Positions 37,878 to 45,826 of a stretch of 47,800 nucleotides of DNA are shown here, one piece after another. The first letter of the stretch is position 1. Every line of letters starts with the position of its first letter. Both the position numbers and the translations under genes were made by a program. Under the pieces are notes generated by a model. The model did no database searches. It was not told where the DNA came from and was given only the letters and a program-made list of their open reading frames with translations. This DNA comes from Micromonospora noduli (GTDB taxonomy: Bacteria > Actinomycetota > Actinomycetes > Mycobacteriales > Micromonosporaceae), in contig NZ_PYAK01000046.1 of assembly GCF_003264365.1 (NCBI RefSeq), positions 1 to 47,800 on the forward strand. Reading direction: 5' to 3'.

Positions 37878-38857
37878 TGCGTGCCGCGTGGTACGACCGG
37901 CAGGGTCCGGCGCGCGAGGTGCTCGAGGTCGGCGAGCTACCCGACCCGTGGCCAGGCGAGGGCGAGGTGAGGGTCCGGGTGTCGGTCTCCGGAATCCACG
38001 TCGGTGACCTGGGTAAACGGCAGGGCTGGTGGGGGTCCACGATGACGTTCCCCCGGGTCGTCCCGCACGGAGACGGCGCCGGAGTGATCGATGCGGTCGG
38101 GCTGGGCGTTGATCCGTCGCGGATCGGCGAACGGGTATGGGTCTATCTCGCCCAGTCGTACCGCCCCTTCGGCACCGCCGCCGAATACACGGTGGTGCCC
38201 GCTCGGCACGCCGTGCCGCTGCCCGCCGGGGTGCCGTACGAGCAGGCGGCCGGGCTGGGCATCCCGGGCATCACCGCCCACCGGGCGATCTTCGGCGACG
38301 GGCCGGTGACCGGCCAGCGGGTCCTCGTCACCGGAGCCCTCGGCGCGGTCGGGCGGGCCGCGCTCGCGGTGGCCCGTCGGGGCGATGCCATCGTGATGGC
38401 GACAGTACGCAGCCCGGAGCAGGTCGAACACGCGCTGGCCGCGGGAGCGCACCACGCGCTCGACACCGCCGGTGGAGACATGGCCACCCGAATCCTCGAC
38501 TACACAGGTGGGGAACCGATCGATCGGGTCGCCGAGTTGGCGTTCGACGCGAACATGGCGACCAACCTGGAGGTGCTCCGCAACGGCGGGGTGATCGCCA
38601 CCTACGCGACCGGCGCGGCCGAGCCAACCGTCCCGTACTGGCCGCTCGGCTTCAAGAACATCACCGTCCGGTTCCTCAGCAACGACGACTTCCCGGAGGC
38701 AGCGAACGAGGCCGCCGCCGGTGAACTGACCTCCGCGCTGGTCGCCGGCGATCTGCGTTACCCCATCGCCGCCCGCCTTCCGTTGGCGGAGATCGCACAG
38801 GCGCACGAGCTGGCCGAACACAGCTCGGCCAGCGGCCGGATCGTCCTGGACATCTGA
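37877..38857 (+). CDS. Zinc-free quinone oxidoreductase-type dehydrogenase (MDR family)
   Basis: A 326-residue medium-chain dehydrogenase/reductase of the NADPH:quinone reductase kind. GroES-like N-terminal domain (REVLEVGELPDPWPGEGEVRVRVSVSGIHVGD, then VVPHGDGAGVIDAVG), no structural or catalytic zinc Cys ligands, and a Rossmann domain with VLVTGALGAVGRAALAVARR (about 152-171) as the NADPH-binding glycine motif. It probably reduces quinones or alpha,beta-unsaturated carbonyls. ATG at 37877 overlaps the ABM stop (TGATG). It ends 17 bp before the SGNH hydrolase, so all four genes are likely one operon. Confidence 0.88.
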   Translation: MRAAWYDRQGPAREVLEVGELPDPWPGEGEVRVRVSVSGIHVGDLGKRQGWWGSTMTFPRVVPHGDGAGVIDAVGLGVDPSRIGERVWVYLAQSYRPFGTAAEYTVVPARHAVPLPAGVPYEQAAGLGIPGITAHRAIFGDGPVTGQRVLVTGALGAVGRAALAVARRGDAIVMATVRSPEQVEHALAAGAHHALDTAGGDMATRILDYTGGEPIDRVAELAFDANMATNLEVLRNGGVIATYATGAAEPTVPYWPLGFKNITVRFLSNDDFPEAANEAAAGELTSALVAGDLRYPIAARLPLAEIAQAHELAEHSSASGRIVLDI

Positions 38858-38874
38858 AGGGCCCCCAAACGACC

Positions 38875-39975
38875 ATGATCTGGACAGCCGGTTTCCGTAC
38901 CGCGGTGATCAGTCCGTACGAGCAGCTCCAGTTCGGCCAACCCCGGCGCTTCGCCGACCAGACCGTTCGTCAGGTGCTGCACCTGGCCGGCGGCGGGGAC
39001 GCCCTGCGTGTACGCCTGACGAACCGCTACGGCCGCAGTCCGTTGACCATCGGGGCCGCCACTGTCGCCGTCGGCGACCGGCAGGCGGCCCTCACCTTCG
39101 GCGGTGCCGAGCGCGGCGTCGTGCCGGCGGGCGAAGAGACCGTCACCGACCCGGTCAGCATTCCCGTCGCGCCAGGCGCCGACCTTGTCGTGAGCCTCTA
39201 CTTCGCGGAGCGGACCGACCTGGCCACCTACTCCCACAAGCCGGTCGAGGTCGCGCGGATAGGCGGTGGCAACCTGGTCGCCTCGCCCGTCCTGCCGAGA
39301 GGGGAGCAGGTCGAGGCCCGGTTCTTCATCGCGGGTGTGGACGTGCTCGCCGCCCCGGACACCGCCGTCGCGGTGGCCTTCGGTGACTCCTGGTTCGAGG
39401 GGGTCGGCACCACGATCGGCGCGAACCGTCGATCCGTCGACCTTCTCAACCGGCGGTTGAAGCGCGGGTGGGTGGTCAACCAGGGCATCGCCGGGAACCG
39501 TCTCCTGCGCGACGGCGTCGGCGAACACGGGCTGGCGCGCTTCGACAGAGACGTTCTCTCCATCCCCGCCCTGACCCACGTTCTGGTCCACTTCGGAATC
39601 AACGACCTTGGTCTTCCGGTCATGTTGGGCGAGCCGCCCGTCACCGCCGACGCCCTCGTCGAGGGCTTCCGTGCGCTGGCCGACCGCGCCCACGACGCCG
39701 GTCTGCGGATCGTCGTCGCCACCATCGGCCCGTTCGCGGGCGCCGGCCCGGAGATCAGCACCCCGGCGGGCCTCGCCACCCGACGCGAGGTGAACGACTG
39801 GATCCGTACGACGGACGCCTTCGACGCCGTCTTCGACGTGGCGAGCGCTGTCGCGGACCCGCACGCCCCCGACCACATCCACCCCGCGCTGGACAGCGGC
39901 GACGGCATGCACCTGAACGACAGGGGCGCGGAGGCGATGGCCGACGCGGTGAACCTGGACGACCTCGCGCTCTAG
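38875..39975 (+). CDS. SGNH/GDSL hydrolase
   Basis: A 366-residue SGNH hydrolase. The GDS block is AFGDSWFEGVG (Ser about 171), the Gly block IAGNRLL, the Asn block HFGINDLGLP (Asn about 243) and the catalytic Asp-His pair in SGDGMHLNDRG (about 341-351). Residues 1-160 form a beta-rich N-terminal domain (HLAGGGDALRVRLTNRYGRSPLTIGA) found in the actinobacterial GDSL family whose members act on esters of plant or cell-wall sugars. No signal peptide is apparent, so it is probably cytoplasmic. ATG at 38875 is 17 bp after the previous stop. It ends 37 bp before the convergent FAD oxidase. Confidence 0.9.
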   Translation: MIWTAGFRTAVISPYEQLQFGQPRRFADQTVRQVLHLAGGGDALRVRLTNRYGRSPLTIGAATVAVGDRQAALTFGGAERGVVPAGEETVTDPVSIPVAPGADLVVSLYFAERTDLATYSHKPVEVARIGGGNLVASPVLPRGEQVEARFFIAGVDVLAAPDTAVAVAFGDSWFEGVGTTIGANRRSVDLLNRRLKRGWVVNQGIAGNRLLRDGVGEHGLARFDRDVLSIPALTHVLVHFGINDLGLPVMLGEPPVTADALVEGFRALADRAHDAGLRIVVATIGPFAGAGPEISTPAGLATRREVNDWIRTTDAFDAVFDVASAVADPHAPDHIHPALDSGDGMHLNDRGAEAMADAVNLDDLAL

Positions 39976-40012
39976 CGCTGGTCACCGCGATGGCGCCTAC
40001 CGACGGGAGCCG

Positions 40013-41329
40013 TCAGACCCCGAGGACGTGGTTCAGGTGGGCGTTGGTGAAGACACGGTCGGGGTCGAGCCGGTCGCGGACGGCCTGGAAGTCCGCGAAG
40101 CGGGGGTACGCCGTGGCCAGTGAGGCGGCGTCGCGGTAGTGCAGCTTGCCCCAGTGCGGGCGACCGCCCAGCCCGGCGGCCACCTGCTCGAAGGCCCGGA
40201 AGTACGGCTCGTACGGCATGCCGACGTACTGGTGCACGGCGATGTAGGCGTTGTCCCGGCCGTAGCCGTGCGACAGCCAGATGTCGTCGGCCGCGGTGAA
40301 CCGCACCTCCACCGGGAAGAGCACCTTGAACGGCAGGCCGTCCACGATCCGCTGGAGCGCGGCGAGCGCTTCGGGCAACGCCTCGCGGGGCAGGCCGTAC
40401 TCCATCTCCACGAAGCGGACCCGACGCGGAGTGCAGAAGACCCGGTCGGAGCGGCCGGTGTACTGGCGTTCGGTGAGGGCGCGGGCGGACACCGCGCTGA
40501 TCCCCGGGGCCAGCGCGGGCACGGCCCGGCCGAGTCGGCAGGCACCGGCGAAGACCCGGTTGGACAGGAAGTCGTCGTCCACCCAGCCGCGCCAGCGGGA
40601 CAACGGCCGGTCGTTGGCGGGTACCCGGTCGTTGGCCTTGACCTGGACCCGGGACGTGTACGGGAACCAGTAGAACTCGACGTGGTCGTGCCGGCCGATC
40701 AGCTCGGGCAGTTCGCCGAGCACGTCGGCCAGTTCGGCCGGTCGTTCGTGGGCGCGCAGGACGAAGGCGTCCACGCAGCGCAGGGTCACCTCGACCAGGA
40801 CGCCGAGCGCGCCGAGTGACACCCGGGCGGCGGCGAGGACGTCGGGATGCTCGTCGGCGGAGCAGCGCAGCACCTCGCCGGTGCCGGTGACCACTGTGAT
40901 CGCCTCGACGAAGGTGGAGAGGCACCCGTAGCCGGCTCCGGTGCCGTGGGTGCCGGTGGAGATCGCCCCGGCGACGGTCTGCGCGTCGATGTCGCCGAGG
41001 TTGGGCAGCGCGAGGCCGTGCCGGGCGAGCAGGCCGTTGAGCGCGTGCAGGGTCATGCCCGCCGGCACGGTGACCAGTCGGTGGGCGACGTCCACGCTGA
41101 CCATGGTGTCCAGGTCGGACAAATCCATCCGACGGTCGTCGGCGAGCGCGACGGCGGTGAACGAGTGGCCGCTGCCCGTCACCCGGATCCGACCGCCGTC
41201 GGCGGCGACAGATCGGACGGCTTCTGCGACCTCGGTCGGCGAGCCGGGGCGCAGGATCGCGTTGGCGCTGCCACGCTGGTTCCCGGCCCAGTTGGACCAT
41301 CCAGCCCCGAGCGGTGCGGTGCGAACCAT
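40013..41329 (-). CDS. FAD-linked sugar/alditol oxidase (D-arabinono-1,4-lactone oxidase-like)
   Basis: A 438-residue vanillyl alcohol oxidase-type flavoenzyme. The FAD domain shows IRVTGSGHSFTA (about 48-59), where the His is the residue that carries FAD covalently in alditol oxidase, plus NLGDIDAQTVAGAISTGTHGTG (about 110-131) and later VSLGALGVLVEVTLRC. The C-terminal ALO domain includes RPHWGKLHYR and NAHLNHVLG, typical of aldonolactone oxidases. It oxidises a sugar or alditol with O2, yielding H2O2. ATG at 41329 follows GAGGAG six bases upstream. It is divergent from a TetR-type regulator, with an AT-rich palindrome between. Confidence 0.9.
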   Translation of the reverse strand: MVRTAPLGAGWSNWAGNQRGSANAILRPGSPTEVAEAVRSVAADGGRIRVTGSGHSFTAVALADDRRMDLSDLDTMVSVDVAHRLVTVPAGMTLHALNGLLARHGLALPNLGDIDAQTVAGAISTGTHGTGAGYGCLSTFVEAITVVTGTGEVLRCSADEHPDVLAAARVSLGALGVLVEVTLRCVDAFVLRAHERPAELADVLGELPELIGRHDHVEFYWFPYTSRVQVKANDRVPANDRPLSRWRGWVDDDFLSNRVFAGACRLGRAVPALAPGISAVSARALTERQYTGRSDRVFCTPRRVRFVEMEYGLPREALPEALAALQRIVDGLPFKVLFPVEVRFTAADDIWLSHGYGRDNAYIAVHQYVGMPYEPYFRAFEQVAAGLGGRPHWGKLHYRDAASLATAYPRFADFQAVRDRLDPDRVFTNAHLNHVLGV

Positions 41330-41348
41330 GCGCGCTCCTCATTCATGA

Positions 41349-41367
41349 ATATGAACTGACTTCATAT
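41349..41367. promoter_or_regulatory. AT-rich operator palindrome between FAD oxidase and TetR
   Basis: ATATGAA (41349-41355) and TTCATAT (41361-41367) form a perfect 7-bp inverted repeat around CTGAC. It lies 20 bp upstream of the oxidase start and about 110 bp from the TetR start, the usual place for a divergent TetR operator. Confidence 0.6.
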
Positions 41368-41477
41368 CAGGAACGTTCTAGCTGGTAAATACCGCAATTG
41401 CGATCCGCTCGTTGTACCGGTAGTCACGGACTCGTGACGTGGAGATATGTTCATCCGTCGAAGGGGGGTGGCGCAGA

Positions 41478-42161
41478 GTGTCCACACCAGCCGCCACGAC
41501 CGGGCCGCTGCGCCGCGTACCGGTGCAAGGTCGAAGTGTCGCGCGGGTACAGCGCATGTTGGATGCCTGCGCCGAACTCGTCGACGAGGTGGGGTACGAG
41601 GGGCTGACCACCACCCTGCTCGCCGAGCGGGCCGAGGTGGCGATCGGGTCGGTCTACCAGTTCTTTCCGGACAAGCGGGCGATCGTGCAGGCGTTGACCC
41701 TGCGGACCATGGAGTCCTACCTCCAGCGCCTCGACGAGCGGTTCGCCTCGGACGAGATGACCCACTGGTGGGACGGCGTCGACGCGGGCATCGACGAGTA
41801 CATCACGATGCACCGCACCGTCCCCGGCTTCCGTACCCTGCACTTCGGCGACGTGGTCGACCTGCACCTGCTCGACGAGCAGCGGGACAACAACGGCGTG
41901 ATCGCCGACCAGTTGGCCCGGGTGCTCACCGAGCGTTTCGGGCTCACCGACGTGCCGAAGCTGCGCTTCGTGCTGGAGATCGCGGTCGAGGCGGCGGACG
42001 CGCTGATCAAGCTCGCGTTCCGCCGGAAGTCCGAGGGCGACGAGCGGGTGCTGCTGGAGGCGAAGGCGTTGATCCGGGAGTACCTGCACCGTCAGGTGGA
42101 CGGCCCGGACAACGGCCGGTCCACCGTCGGCAAGCATGCTGAGGCGCCCCAACCGGCCTGA
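41478..42161 (+). CDS. TetR-family regulator divergent from FAD oxidase
   Basis: A 227-residue TetR-type regulator. The helix-turn-helix lies about residues 22-65 (RVQRMLDACAELVDEVGYEGLTTTLLAERAEVAIGSVYQFFPDKRAIVQAL, the YQFFPDK segment marking the recognition helix end). The ligand domain holds Trp and His residues (MTHWWDGVDAG) but no known family signature. GTG at 41478 is the best start, with AAGGGGGG about 10 bases upstream; GTG at 41439 is an alternative in frame. It probably represses the FAD oxidase, whose promoter carries the ATATGAA-type palindrome. Confidence 0.88.
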   Translation: MSTPAATTGPLRRVPVQGRSVARVQRMLDACAELVDEVGYEGLTTTLLAERAEVAIGSVYQFFPDKRAIVQALTLRTMESYLQRLDERFASDEMTHWWDGVDAGIDEYITMHRTVPGFRTLHFGDVVDLHLLDEQRDNNGVIADQLARVLTERFGLTDVPKLRFVLEIAVEAADALIKLAFRRKSEGDERVLLEAKALIREYLHRQVDGPDNGRSTVGKHAEAPQPA

Positions 42162-42210
42162 GTCGGCATGGGGTGCGGGCCCCGACCGGCGGTGAGGGCG
42201 GCTTCCGGTC

Positions 42211-43419
42211 TCAGAGGAAGGCCTGCCCCTCACCCCGGTAGGTGGGGACCGTCGCCACCACCGCGTCCCCCTCGATCAGGTGCAGCTCGTTGACCCGTTC
42301 ACACAGCTCACCTGCCTTGGCGTGCCGGAACCACACCCGGTCGCCGACGTTCAGCCCGGCCGCCGCCGCTCCGGCCAGCGGAGTCTGCACCTCGCCGGCG
42401 CCCTCGGTGCCGACCAGCTTCAGCCCCGCCGGTAGCCACGGCCGGGGCAGTCGACTGTCGGCGGCCGGGCCGGAGGCGATCCAGCCACCGCCGAGCACCG
42501 TCGCCAGCTCCGGCGTCGGTCGGCGGACCACCGCGCAGGCGAAGAACGCCGCGGGGGTGGGCCGCCAGGCGCGGTACGCGTCGAACAGCGTCGGCCCGTA
42601 CAGGCCCGATCCCGCGGTGATCTCGGTTACCGCGGGATCGGCGCTGGTCGCGGCCACGCTGCCGGTGCCGCCGCCGTTGACGAACTCCAGGTCGGCGTGC
42701 TCGCGTACCGCTGCGACCGCCGCGCCACGGCGGGCCAGCAACTCGCGGTACGACCCGCGCTGGGCCAGCCTGATCGCGCCCGCCAGCAGCGTCCTGCCCG
42801 GCGGCGCGTCACCCAGGCCGGCGATCTGCGCCTCGTACGACATCAGCCCGACCAACCGGAAGCCGGGCCGACCGGCGACGGCGGCGGCGAGCGCGCCGGC
42901 AGCCCGAGCGCTGTGCACCGGTGAGCGGCGGACGCCGACGTGCACCCGACCGCGCAGCGGTCGCCAGGAGGCGTCCAGATCCAGGCAGAGCCGTAGCTCG
43001 GCGCGCTGCCCCGGTGCCGTGACGGCGTCGATGAGGTCGAGTTGACCGGTGCCGTCGATCATCAGGGTGATCGCGGCGGCGAGCGTCGGGTCGGCGCCCA
43101 GCTCGGCGAGGGCGGCCCGGTCGGCGCTCGGATACGCGACCAGCACGTCGTCGCTGACGCCGGCGCGGACCAGCCAGATCGCTTCGGGCACTGTGAAAGC
43201 CATCACGCCCTGCCAGCCGGGCCGGGCGAGGGCTCGACTGATCAACTCCCGGCTGCGGACCGACTTGCTGGCGAGGCGGACCGGTTTTCCGGCGGCGCGA
43301 TCGGCCAGGGCAACCGAATTGGCGTCGAAGGCGGTGAGGTCGACCACCGCGTACGGGGGGTCGAGGTGGGCAGTCGCCCGATCCAGGCGCTCGCGAAGTT
43401 TGTCGCTTTCGATGGCCAC
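42211..43419 (-). CDS. PLP-dependent amino acid deaminase/aldolase (alanine racemase-like fold)
   Basis: A 402-residue fold-type III PLP enzyme. PPYAVVDLTAFDANSVALADRAAGKPVRLASKSVRS (about 21-56) places Lys52 as the PLP Schiff-base residue. LDLDASWRPLRGRVHVGVRRSPV and FVNGGGTGSVAATSADPAVTEITAGSGLYGP (about 245-275) are the phosphate-binding region. The C-terminal domain includes WFRHAKAGELCERVNELHLI, a His-Cys pair like the metal site of D-threonine aldolase and D-serine dehydratase. The substrate is probably a D-amino acid, but it is not certain which. GTG at 43419 has TAGCGT six bases upstream, suggesting a leaderless message. It is divergent from the MFS-kinase gene. Confidence 0.88.
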   Translation of the reverse strand: MAIESDKLRERLDRATAHLDPPYAVVDLTAFDANSVALADRAAGKPVRLASKSVRSRELISRALARPGWQGVMAFTVPEAIWLVRAGVSDDVLVAYPSADRAALAELGADPTLAAAITLMIDGTGQLDLIDAVTAPGQRAELRLCLDLDASWRPLRGRVHVGVRRSPVHSARAAGALAAAVAGRPGFRLVGLMSYEAQIAGLGDAPPGRTLLAGAIRLAQRGSYRELLARRGAAVAAVREHADLEFVNGGGTGSVAATSADPAVTEITAGSGLYGPTLFDAYRAWRPTPAAFFACAVVRRPTPELATVLGGGWIASGPAADSRLPRPWLPAGLKLVGTEGAGEVQTPLAGAAAAGLNVGDRVWFRHAKAGELCERVNELHLIEGDAVVATVPTYRGEGQAFL

Positions 43420-43567
43420 GTGTGCACGCTAACTGTCTGACGGAGAATGCGAAATACCCTCGCGTACGTCCGGGCTGCGGTCGGTACGTCCGGCGGCCTA
43501 GGCTCAGCGAGCAGGAGAATGTCGCCCGGGGGGTGGCCCCCACCGGGTCTAGAGTGTTGCACCGGAG

Positions 43568-45826
43568 GTGCCCAGCGATGGGCCGGCACGTGGAGGTACG
43601 GCCATCGAAAGCCAGAACAGCGGCGAGTCGCCCGGCGTGTCGCGCTCGGGTGACCAGTCGGACAACGCCGCCAAGCAGCCCAACGGCGGTCAGGTTGATC
43701 CGTCCGGTTATGCCGCGATCCGGTCCGTGCTGCGCATCCGGCCGTTCCGCCGGCTGTGGATCGTGCTCGGCGCCGCCTCCTTCGGTGACTGGCTCGGCCT
43801 GCTGGCCACCGCCCTCTTCGCCGCCTCGCAGGTGCAGGGCAGCACCGCCCAGGGCGCCGCGTTCGGCGGGGTCACCGCGATCCGGTTGCTGCCCGCGCTG
43901 GTGCTCGGCCCGGTGGCCGGCGTCTTCGCCGACCGGTTCGACAGGCGCTGGACGATGGTCATCTGCGACCTGCTGCGCTTCGTGCTCTTCGCCTCCATTC
44001 CGCTCTACGCCCTCAGCGGCGCCGCGGGCGGCCTGGTGGTCGGCTGGGCGCTGATCGCCACCTTCCTGATCGAGTCGCTCACCCTGCTCTGGATCCCGGC
44101 CAAGGAGGCCGCGGTCCCGAACCTGATCCCGCGGGCCCGGCTGGAAGCGGCCAATCAGCTCACCCTGATCACCACGTACGGCCTCACCCCGGTGGCCGCG
44201 GCCATCGGTCTCGCCGTGCTCGACCGCGGTGTCAGAGGCGCTGTGGGCGGCGACCTACCCTCCTGGGCCGAGCCGGCCCAGCTCGCGCTCTGGTTCAACT
44301 CCTTCTCCCGGCTCGCCACCGCACTGGTGGTGGCGTTCGGGATCAAAGAGATCAGCGAGGCGCAGCGCGGCGAGGCGGAGCGTGCCGAGCAGAGCATGTT
44401 CCGGCAGTTCTCCGAGGGCTGGAAGTACATCGGTCAGACCCCGCTCGTCCGCGGCCTGGTGCTGGGCATCTTCGGCGCGTTCGCCGGCGGCGGCATCGTG
44501 GTCGGCACGGCCAAGTTCTTCGCCAACTCGCTGGGCGCCGGTGACGCCGCGTTCTCCCTGCTCTTCGGCGCGATCTTCGTCGGTCTGGCGCTCGGCATCG
44601 GGCTCGGCCCGATGGTCGTCAAGGAGATGTCCCGGCGACGCTGGTTCGGCATGAGCATCGTGCTGGCCAGCGCCGCGGTGATGACCCTCGCCTTCGCCAT
44701 CCACCTGTCCATGGCGATCGTCGGCGCGGTGCTGGTCGGCGCCGGCGCCGGGATGGCCTTCCTGGCCGGCACCACCCTGCTGGGTGGAGAGGTGGCCGAC
44801 GAGGTACGCGGCCGGGTCTTCGCGGTGGTGCAGATCGGCACCCGGCTGGTCCTGATCCTGGCCATCGGGCTGAGCAGCGTGTTGGTCGGTGTCGGTGGCT
44901 CGCGCAAGCTGGAGATCGCCGACCTCGGCATCTCCGTCTCCTCCACCCGACTGCTGCTGCTCGCCGCCGGTGCCGCCGGCATCTTCGCCGGGATCAGCGC
45001 GTTCGGCCAGATGGACGACAAGAAGGGCGTACCGGTCCTCGCCGACCTGTGGGGCTCCATCCGGGGCCGTCCGCTGATGCCCTCCGAGCCGTTCGTCTCC
45101 GCCGGGCTCTTCGTGGTCTTCGAGGGCGGCGAGGGCGCGGGGAAGTCCACCCAGCTCACCGCGCTCTCCGAGCGGCTGCGCGGTCACGGCCGAGAGGTCG
45201 TGGTCACCCGCGAGCCGGGGGCCACCGGTGTCGGCCGGCGAATCCGGTCGCTGGTGCTGGACACCTCCGGCGACGACGCGCCCTCCCCCCGGGCCGAGGC
45301 GCTGCTCTACGCCGCCGACCGGGCGCACCACGTGGCCACCGTCGTCCGGCCCGCGCTGGTCCGGGGCGGCGTGGTGATCAGCGACCGGTACGTCGACTCG
45401 TCCCTGGCGTACCAGGGCGCCGGCCGGACACTGCCCGTCGACGAGGTCTCCTGGCTCTCCTCCTGGGCCACCGGTGGGCTCAAGCCCGACCTGGTGGTGC
45501 TGCTGGACGTCGAACCGCGCACCGGTCTGTCCCGGGTGGCCTCGCGCAACACCGGCACCGACCGGCTGGAGGCCGAGTCGGTCGCCTTCCACGAGCGTGT
45601 CCGGTACGCGTTCCTCGACCTCGCCGCCGCCGACCCGAAGCGCTACCTGGTGCTGGACGCGTCCCGGCCGGCCGACGAGATCACCGGGCTGGTGGTCCGG
45701 CGGGTCGAGGAGATGCTCGGCAAGCCGGGCGGCATCGTGCACCCGCGGCCGGCGCAGGGCCCGGACACCTCGGTGCAGCCTGAGTTATCCGACGCGGAGC
45801 TGGTGACGATGGAGCACAAGACCTGA
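43568..45826 (+). CDS. tmk: MFS transporter - thymidylate kinase fusion protein
   Basis: A 752-residue fusion. Residues about 60-480 form a 12-helix MFS-type membrane domain (RPFRRLWIVLGAASFGDWLGLLATALFA, GVFADRFDRRWTMV). Residues about 510-720 form dTMP kinase: FVVFEGGEGAGKSTQLTAL (P-loop, about 515), TREPGATGVGRRIRS (usual TREPGG-T loop), LLYAADRAHHV, ISDRYVDSSLAYQGAGR and LLDVEPRTGLSRV. The kinase makes dTDP from dTMP. This fusion is known in streptomycetes and other actinobacteria; why it is membrane-tethered is unclear. The start is doubtful: GTG at 43568 is the first in frame but has GGAG directly against it. Overlaps holB by one base (TGATG). Confidence 0.9.
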   Translation: MPSDGPARGGTAIESQNSGESPGVSRSGDQSDNAAKQPNGGQVDPSGYAAIRSVLRIRPFRRLWIVLGAASFGDWLGLLATALFAASQVQGSTAQGAAFGGVTAIRLLPALVLGPVAGVFADRFDRRWTMVICDLLRFVLFASIPLYALSGAAGGLVVGWALIATFLIESLTLLWIPAKEAAVPNLIPRARLEAANQLTLITTYGLTPVAAAIGLAVLDRGVRGAVGGDLPSWAEPAQLALWFNSFSRLATALVVAFGIKEISEAQRGEAERAEQSMFRQFSEGWKYIGQTPLVRGLVLGIFGAFAGGGIVVGTAKFFANSLGAGDAAFSLLFGAIFVGLALGIGLGPMVVKEMSRRRWFGMSIVLASAAVMTLAFAIHLSMAIVGAVLVGAGAGMAFLAGTTLLGGEVADEVRGRVFAVVQIGTRLVLILAIGLSSVLVGVGGSRKLEIADLGISVSSTRLLLLAAGAAGIFAGISAFGQMDDKKGVPVLADLWGSIRGRPLMPSEPFVSAGLFVVFEGGEGAGKSTQLTALSERLRGHGREVVVTREPGATGVGRRIRSLVLDTSGDDAPSPRAEALLYAADRAHHVATVVRPALVRGGVVISDRYVDSSLAYQGAGRTLPVDEVSWLSSWATGGLKPDLVVLLDVEPRTGLSRVASRNTGTDRLEAESVAFHERVRYAFLDLAAADPKRYLVLDASRPADEITGLVVRRVEEMLGKPGGIVHPRPAQGPDTSVQPELSDAELVTMEHKT

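Noticed and set aside
43518..43653. Small gene starting ATG 43518 after AGGAG
   Set aside because: It overlaps the start of the MFS-kinase frame in another frame and its Arg/Trp-rich translation looks non-coding.
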